Source: an uncultured Eubacteriales bacterium (lineage in GTDB: Bacteria > Bacillota > Clostridia > Peptostreptococcales > Anaerovoracaceae). Taken from it: 10,452 nt of DNA. Shown here piece after piece: positions 7,022 to 10,452 of the stretch (positions are counted from its first letter, which is position 1; each line of letters begins with the position of its first letter). A model generated the notes under the pieces. It did no database searches, had not been told where the DNA came from, and saw nothing but the letters and a program-made list of their open reading frames with translations. The translations under genes were made by a program, and so were the position numbers. The DNA lies in assembly GCA_902772685.1 (NCBI GenBank), contig CACYBO010000097.1, positions 1 through 10,452 of the forward strand. The letters are read 5' to 3'.

Positions 7022-7852
7022 CTATTCCTGATTCAATACATATTTTTCTACAGCTGCCGCGACACCGTCCTTATCGTGATCCGGTGCAATAAAATCCGCG
7101 ATCTCCTTCACTTCGGGTTTCGCATTGCCCACTGCCACCGCGACCCCTGCCGCCTTCATCATAGCCATATCGTTAGGACTGTCACCCGCTGCAAGCATCT
7201 CTGACCGTTCTATCCCCAGCAGATTGCCCATCTGTCTGAGCGCTTCCGCTTTGCTGGTTGTTGCTCCGCCGATTTCCAGATTGTGATCAAAAGAGCTCGT
7301 TATGGTAACATCCGGCAGAGTCTCAAGTCTGATCTTCATAGCAGGCTTCTCGGAAATATCTTCGAAATTGACGTTGATATTTTCCAGTTTGTCCTTGTGA
7401 TCCAGCATGAACTGATAGAAATCATCCATCGGGTGGCGTGTGTTCAGAATATAGTCTACTCCGCGGAAGCATTTTCTGGTTTCCTCCACCTGTCTGTAGA
7501 ACCATCCTTCAATGTAAGCCGCGCCGTCTACAAATGTCTCAAGAACGTAGTGCAGCGGTTCGAGCATCTCCACTGCTGCCTCCACAGCGTGCGGGGCAAT
7601 GCAGTTCTCGTAAAAGGCCCTGCCCTCATGAAGGTCCGTGATCCTGGCGCCGTTGGATGTCAGAACATATCTGACAGGATCAAACTCCAGGATCTCCTGC
7701 GGCAAAGCGCAGAATGGCCGTCCTGTAGCGATGACAATATTCACGCCTCTGTCAGCCGCCGCCTGCAGCGCTCTCCTGTTGCCCTCACTGAGTTTTCCTT
7801 CCTTATTTAATGTTGTTCCGTCTAAGTCCAAAGCGATTAGTTTAATTGCCAT
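7022..7852 (-). CDS. Cof-type HAD-IIB family phosphatase
   Basis: Cytoplasmic haloacid-dehalogenase phosphatase of the Cof/YidA type. Such enzymes dephosphorylate small sugar phosphates, nucleotides or cofactors; the substrate cannot be predicted from sequence. All four catalytic motifs are visible: motif I DLDGT with Asp9 (nucleophile) and Asp11 (general acid/base); motif II ATGRP with Thr43; motif III Lys201 in TTSKAEAL; and motif IV AAGDSPNDM with Asp224 and Asp228. The large IIB cap lies between about 85 and 195. Length (276) is normal. Motif III reads SKAEAL instead of the more usual SKGxAL, a mild variation. The ATG at 7850-7852 overlaps the end of the upstream metallo-hydrolase by 11 bases, with GGAG inside that gene, so translation is probably coupled. 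An intrinsic terminator follows. Confidence 0.95.
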   Translation of the reverse strand: MAIKLIALDLDGTTLNKEGKLSEGNRRALQAAADRGVNIVIATGRPFCALPQEILEFDPVRYVLTSNGARITDLHEGRAFYENCIAPHAVEAAVEMLEPLHYVLETFVDGAAYIEGWFYRQVEETRKCFRGVDYILNTRHPMDDFYQFMLDHKDKLENINVNFEDISEKPAMKIRLETLPDVTITSSFDHNLEIGGATTSKAEALRQMGNLLGIERSEMLAAGDSPNDMAMMKAAGVAVAVGNAKPEVKEIADFIAPDHDKDGVAAAVEKYVLNQE

Positions 7853-8498
7853 TTACGATCTCCAAAAACTCAAGGTTTCTCTTTCTGACCTGCTTCATTG
7901 TTTCCGGGTCTCCGTGACCCGGATAGATGGTGATATCGTTTCCCCACTTGTTCACTACATTCAGGATGCTGTTCACCATTTCCTCATAGCTGCCATCTTC
8001 AAGATCCGTCCTTCCCAGATCTACATTAAAAATGGTATCACCGGTAAAGCAGATGCGGTCTCTCTCCGACATCAGGCATATACCGCCTCTGGTGTGTCCC
8101 GGCGTGTGCAGCACCGTCAGTTTCACCATGCCGCGGCCATCCCCTTTGGCGCCGCCTTTGCTCAGAGTCAGTACGTCGCCGTCCTCCAGAAACACATCAG
8201 CCCCCTCTTCAAATCTGTCCGCGTCCTCCCTGTGGATCATAATCGGGCAGTCGAGTTCTTTGCGGAGCCGGTCCGCATATCCGCTGTGATCCACATGATG
8301 GTGTGTGAGGATGATACCTTCCGGCGAAAGGTTCCCGTCTTTTATGTATTTGATGATCTTACCCGGGTCATATCCGGGGTCTATGATATAACAGGGGGTA
8401 TTTCCCTCGGTTTCTGCTTTTGCATCACCCCGCTGCGACGGGCTGATGATGTAACAGTTTGCCTGCAGTATTCCGCCTATGTGTCTTTTTATCTCCAC
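7842..8498 (-). CDS. Metallo-beta-lactamase-fold hydrolase, glyoxalase II-like
   Basis: Predicted zinc-dependent hydrolase of the hydroxyacylglutathione-hydrolase-like group, 218 residues. The full metal-site set is present: THHHVDH (His66, His68, Asp70, His71), HTPGHT (His131, His135), GDT (Asp154) and PGHGD (His195). Family members act on thioesters or related small-molecule esters. Because most Firmicutes lack glutathione, the true substrate is probably another thiol adduct; that is inference. Compared with the common form, residues 21-36 form an extra polar loop between the first strands. It begins with GTG at 8496-8498, preceded by AAGGAG (8508-8513) nine bases upstream. It overlaps the HAD phosphatase gene and has its own promoter, back to back with that of trkA. 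Confidence 0.93.
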   Translation of the reverse strand: MEIKRHIGGILQANCYIISPSQRGDAKAETEGNTPCYIIDPGYDPGKIIKYIKDGNLSPEGIILTHHHVDHSGYADRLRKELDCPIMIHREDADRFEEGADVFLEDGDVLTLSKGGAKGDGRGMVKLTVLHTPGHTRGGICLMSERDRICFTGDTIFNVDLGRTDLEDGSYEEMVNSILNVVNKWGNDITIYPGHGDPETMKQVRKRNLEFLEIVNGN

Positions 8499-8526
8499 TA
8501 GTTTGCGCTCCTTCTATAACCTGTTT

Positions 8527-8556
8527 ATTGTAACATGCGCAAAACAGCAGATTCAA
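8527..8556 (-). promoter_or_regulatory. Predicted sigma-A promoter for the MBL-HAD unit
   Basis: On the minus strand TTGAAT (8551-8556) precedes TACAAT (8527-8532) by 18 bases, with a TGT just before the -10 box (extended -10). A start near 8520 would give a short leader of about 20 bases that includes the AAGGAG site. The -35 box abuts that of the divergent trkA promoter. Confidence 0.65.
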
Positions 8557-8563
8557 CTTGAAT
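8551..8563. repeat. Palindrome formed by the two divergent -35 boxes
   Basis: ATTCAA-C-TTGAAT is a perfect 13-base inverted repeat centred on base 8557. Each arm is the -35 box of one of the two divergent promoters. It could be a coincidence of two similar -35 boxes, or an operator for a dimeric regulator; polymerase binding on either side should exclude the other. Confidence 0.6.
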
Positions 8564-8585
8564 TCCTTTGTAATAGATGTATAAT
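8558..8585 (+). promoter_or_regulatory. Predicted sigma-A promoter for trkA-trkH
   Basis: TTGAAT (8558-8563) and TATAAT (8580-8585) are separated by 16 bases. Transcription would start near 8592, giving a leader of only about 26 bases. That is too short for a potassium- or c-di-AMP-responsive riboswitch, so any potassium response must act at the promoter or on the proteins. Confidence 0.75.
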
Positions 8586-8617
8586 ATGGTGTGTTTTGAA
8601 ATAAAGGAGAAACGGAT

Positions 8618-9991
8618 ATGAAAGTAGCAATTGTTGGCGCCGGCAAGCTCGGTATGGCTGTCACCAATACACTTCTTGGAGGCGACCACGCTGTAACAAT
8701 TATTGATACTGATGATAACCTCCTTCAGAAGGTAAGTTCACACATTGATGTTATGACTGTTACGGCCAACGCGAAGGAAGTCAGAGCACTCAGAAATATA
8801 GGAATCTCTTCCTATGACTTTTTGATTGCAACTACGGATAACGACGAGACGAATCTCGTCATCTGTTCATTCGCCAAGAAACTCGGCTGCGGCAAGGTTA
8901 TCGCCCGGGTAAGGGATCCGGAACATATGCGCCAGATCCAGTTCATCAAGGATCTTATGAACGTGGACTACATTATTAACCCTGACCTTGAAATCACCAA
9001 CGAAATCTACAAGTACCTTGTTGAGAAATATACACTGAGCAACGGCATCTTCTCATCAGGCAAAATATCTCTCCTTGAGTTTAAGGCGAAGAAGCTCAGC
9101 GGCCTGAAAGACCTTCCGATTTCCCAATTTGCGAGCGTGCTCCCCGGCATGTTGGCAGTAGGAATTTCAAGAAACGGAAAGGTCATCATTCCTCACGGGG
9201 ATGATGTCATCAAGAGCGACGACAGCCTCTATGTTGTCGGTGAGAAAGAACCGATACAGGCCCTCAGCAAGAAGGTCCATGAAAGAGGAAAGTACACAGA
9301 TCTGCAGAAGGTCATGATTATGGGCGGAGGCAAGACCGGTTTTTATCTGGCGGAGAAGCTCTCCGACTACGGCGCCTCCGTCAAGGTCATCGAGAGTGAT
9401 AAAGCCAGATGCTACTATCTGTCGACACATCTGCACGACATCATGGTCCTCAACGGCGACGCCACCGACCTGCAGCTTCTGGAAGAGGAGAATCTCGACG
9501 GGATGGACGCTGTTGTAACCTGCACCGGTTTTGATGAAGACAATCTGCTTCTGGCTCTCACCGCTAAGCAGCATGGAATCGAGGATGTCATCGCCAAGGT
9601 CAGCCGCAGAAGTTACGCGGAGATCATCTCAACGATGGGTATCGATATGGCTCTCAATCCTATCGATATCGTAACAAGCATCATCCTGCGCCTCGTACAG
9701 GGCAACAAGAAGGTTCTTTCTTCCCAGCTCATACAGGGCCAGGCTGAAATAATGGAAGTCTACGCTACCCCTCATATGGATATCCTCGGTGTACCGCTCA
9801 AGGATCTGGAGCTTCCAAAGAGCGTTATCATCGCAGCAATCCACAGAGGAAACCAGGTGATCATACCGAACGGCGATACTGTAATAGAAGAAGATGACAG
9901 GCTTCTCATGCTGAGTCTTATCAGTGATATCGCAAGCACGGAAAAACTTCTCAAAGATTCGAGCAAGCTTGGATTCTTCAAGGGTCTTTAA
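8618..9991 (+). CDS. trkA: TrkA, NAD-binding regulatory subunit of the Trk potassium uptake system
   Basis: Peripheral membrane protein that gates the TrkH potassium channel in response to nucleotides. At 457 residues it is the duplicated two-domain form, like E. coli TrkA and unlike the single-domain KtrA/KtrC of Bacillus. Seen: first RCK-N Rossmann domain with IVGAGKLG at 5-12 and Asp30 at the end of the second strand; first RCK-C around 150-220; second RCK-N with IMGGGKTG at 234-241 and an acidic Glu259 at the matching position; second RCK-C around 375-445. Both glycine motifs are intact, so both halves may bind nucleotide. The ATG at 8618 follows AAAGGAG (8603-8609) by eight bases. trkH begins 18 bases downstream, which confirms the assignment. 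Confidence 0.97.
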   Translation: MKVAIVGAGKLGMAVTNTLLGGDHAVTIIDTDDNLLQKVSSHIDVMTVTANAKEVRALRNIGISSYDFLIATTDNDETNLVICSFAKKLGCGKVIARVRDPEHMRQIQFIKDLMNVDYIINPDLEITNEIYKYLVEKYTLSNGIFSSGKISLLEFKAKKLSGLKDLPISQFASVLPGMLAVGISRNGKVIIPHGDDVIKSDDSLYVVGEKEPIQALSKKVHERGKYTDLQKVMIMGGGKTGFYLAEKLSDYGASVKVIESDKARCYYLSTHLHDIMVLNGDATDLQLLEEENLDGMDAVVTCTGFDEDNLLLALTAKQHGIEDVIAKVSRRSYAEIISTMGIDMALNPIDIVTSIILRLVQGNKKVLSSQLIQGQAEIMEVYATPHMDILGVPLKDLELPKSVIIAAIHRGNQVIIPNGDTVIEEDDRLLMLSLISDIASTEKLLKDSSKLGFFKGL

Positions 9992-9993
9992 CG

Positions 9994-10006
9994 GATCCAA
10001 GGGATC
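9994..10006 (+). promoter_or_regulatory. trkH ribosome binding site inside a small hairpin
   Basis: GATCC (9994-9998) can pair with GGATC (10002-10006) around the triloop AAG. The likely Shine-Dalgarno sequence AAGGG (9999-10003) for the ATG at 10010 is partly inside this stem. The trkA stop is at 9989-9991, so a terminating ribosome would melt the hairpin. That suggests translational coupling of trkH to trkA; this is inference. Confidence 0.5.
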
Positions 10007-10009
10007 AAT

Positions 10010-10452
10010 ATGCGCTGTACATTTGGAGCATTATTCAAAGTAATAGGAATGATAACGGTGGTACTTAGCATTGCTATGTTGCCACCTCTTTTGGTGTGCG
10101 TATTTTATGGTGAAAACCATGCTGCCGCCGGACTGTTCCATGCAATCTGGGTCGGCATCATCGTCGGAGCGGCGCTCTTCCTGCTTTTGCGCCATATCCG
10201 TAGAGAAGCAACTGTTCGCGACGGCTACCTGATTCTAGCCGCAGTCTGGATCGCGGCGTCCATATTCGGCGCATTTCCTTACTACTTTTCAGATGTTCTT
10301 ACTGATCCGATAAACGCATTCTTCGAATCGGCTTCCGGTTTCTCCACAACAGGAGCCACGGTATTTGAAGACGTGGAAGCTGTCCCAAAGGGCATACTGA
10401 TGTGGCGGTCCATCACATCATGGCTTGGCGGCCTTGGAATTATTATATTTGC
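10010..10452 (+). CDS. trkH: TrkH potassium uptake channel subunit, N-terminal part
   Basis: Integral membrane potassium-translocating subunit of the Trk system. The first 147 residues are in the window; the gene runs off the right end. Seen by direct translation: start MRCTFGALFKVIG, then hydrophobic helices at about 11-33, 41-60 and 73-95, then a re-entrant pore loop with ESASGFSTTGATV at 106-118. Its STTGAT core (112-117) matches the first selectivity-filter repeat of the Trk/Ktr family. This is followed by the well-conserved WRSITSWLGGLGII from residue 132. The filter has the single conserved glycine (Gly115) typical of the family. AAGGG at 9999-10003 supports the ATG at 10010-10012. It belongs to one operon with trkA, 18 bases upstream. 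Confidence 0.96.
   Translation, partial: MRCTFGALFKVIGMITVVLSIAMLPPLLVCVFYGENHAAAGLFHAIWVGIIVGAALFLLLRHIRREATVRDGYLILAAVWIAASIFGAFPYYFSDVLTDPINAFFESASGFSTTGATVFEDVEAVPKGILMWRSITSWLGGLGIIIF

Noticed and set aside
7638..8501. Long plus-strand open frame of 287 codons
   Set aside because: It lies antisense to the MBL and HAD genes, whose catalytic motifs are complete. It has no convincing ribosome binding site and its translation shows no recognisable domain.
8586..8617. Potassium or c-di-AMP riboswitch before trkA
   Set aside because: The leader between the predicted start and the ATG is only about 26 bases, far too short for such a structure.
1..10452. Mobile elements, CRISPR arrays, tRNA or rRNA genes, prophage
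   Set aside because: No transposase or integrase, no regularly spaced repeats, no cloverleaf or rRNA-like sequence was seen, and nearly all the sequence is accounted for by intact genes.

Overview
The window looks like chromosomal DNA of a low-to-mid GC Firmicute, most likely in class Clostridia. The evidence is the conserved gene order yraN-comM(yifB)-dprA-topA-hslV-hslU, strong AGGAGG-type ribosome binding sites before nearly every gene, consensus sigma-A promoters, and a Clostridia-like two-domain TrkA. A genus cannot be named from sequence reading alone. There are 12 protein genes: 10 complete housekeeping or exported genes and 2 cut by the window ends, hslU on the left and trkH on the right. 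No RNA gene, mobile element, CRISPR array, prophage or gene-free stretch over 300 bases was seen. The largest gap is about 178 bases.

Region 1 (1-6843, minus strand) is one tightly packed array read right to left: exported basic protein, acidic lipoprotein, yraN, comM, dprA, topA, hslV, hslU. A near-consensus promoter sits just upstream of the first gene, and a second one lies in the dprA-topA gap, so topA-hslVU can also be expressed on its own. The functions are DNA processing (YraN nuclease-like protein, ComM helicase-like AAA+ protein, DprA RecA loader, topoisomerase I) and ATP-dependent proteolysis (HslV peptidase with HslU unfoldase). The two exported proteins at the head of the array are unrecognised. 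They occupy the place where rnhB is often found in related genomes.

Region 2 (6963-8498, minus strand) is a two-gene unit: a metallo-beta-lactamase-fold hydrolase of the glyoxalase II type with a GTG start, overlapping by 11 bases a Cof-type HAD phosphatase. It ends at a clear intrinsic terminator that insulates it from the promoter of region 1.

Region 3 (8558-10452, plus strand) is the potassium uptake operon trkA-trkH. It is divergent from region 2, with the two -35 boxes one base apart and forming a perfect palindrome.

Most of the window is ordinary core genome. The best leads are the oppositely charged exported pair at 5938-6843, the palindromic divergent promoter, and two small hairpins placed at the ribosome binding sites of comM and trkH.
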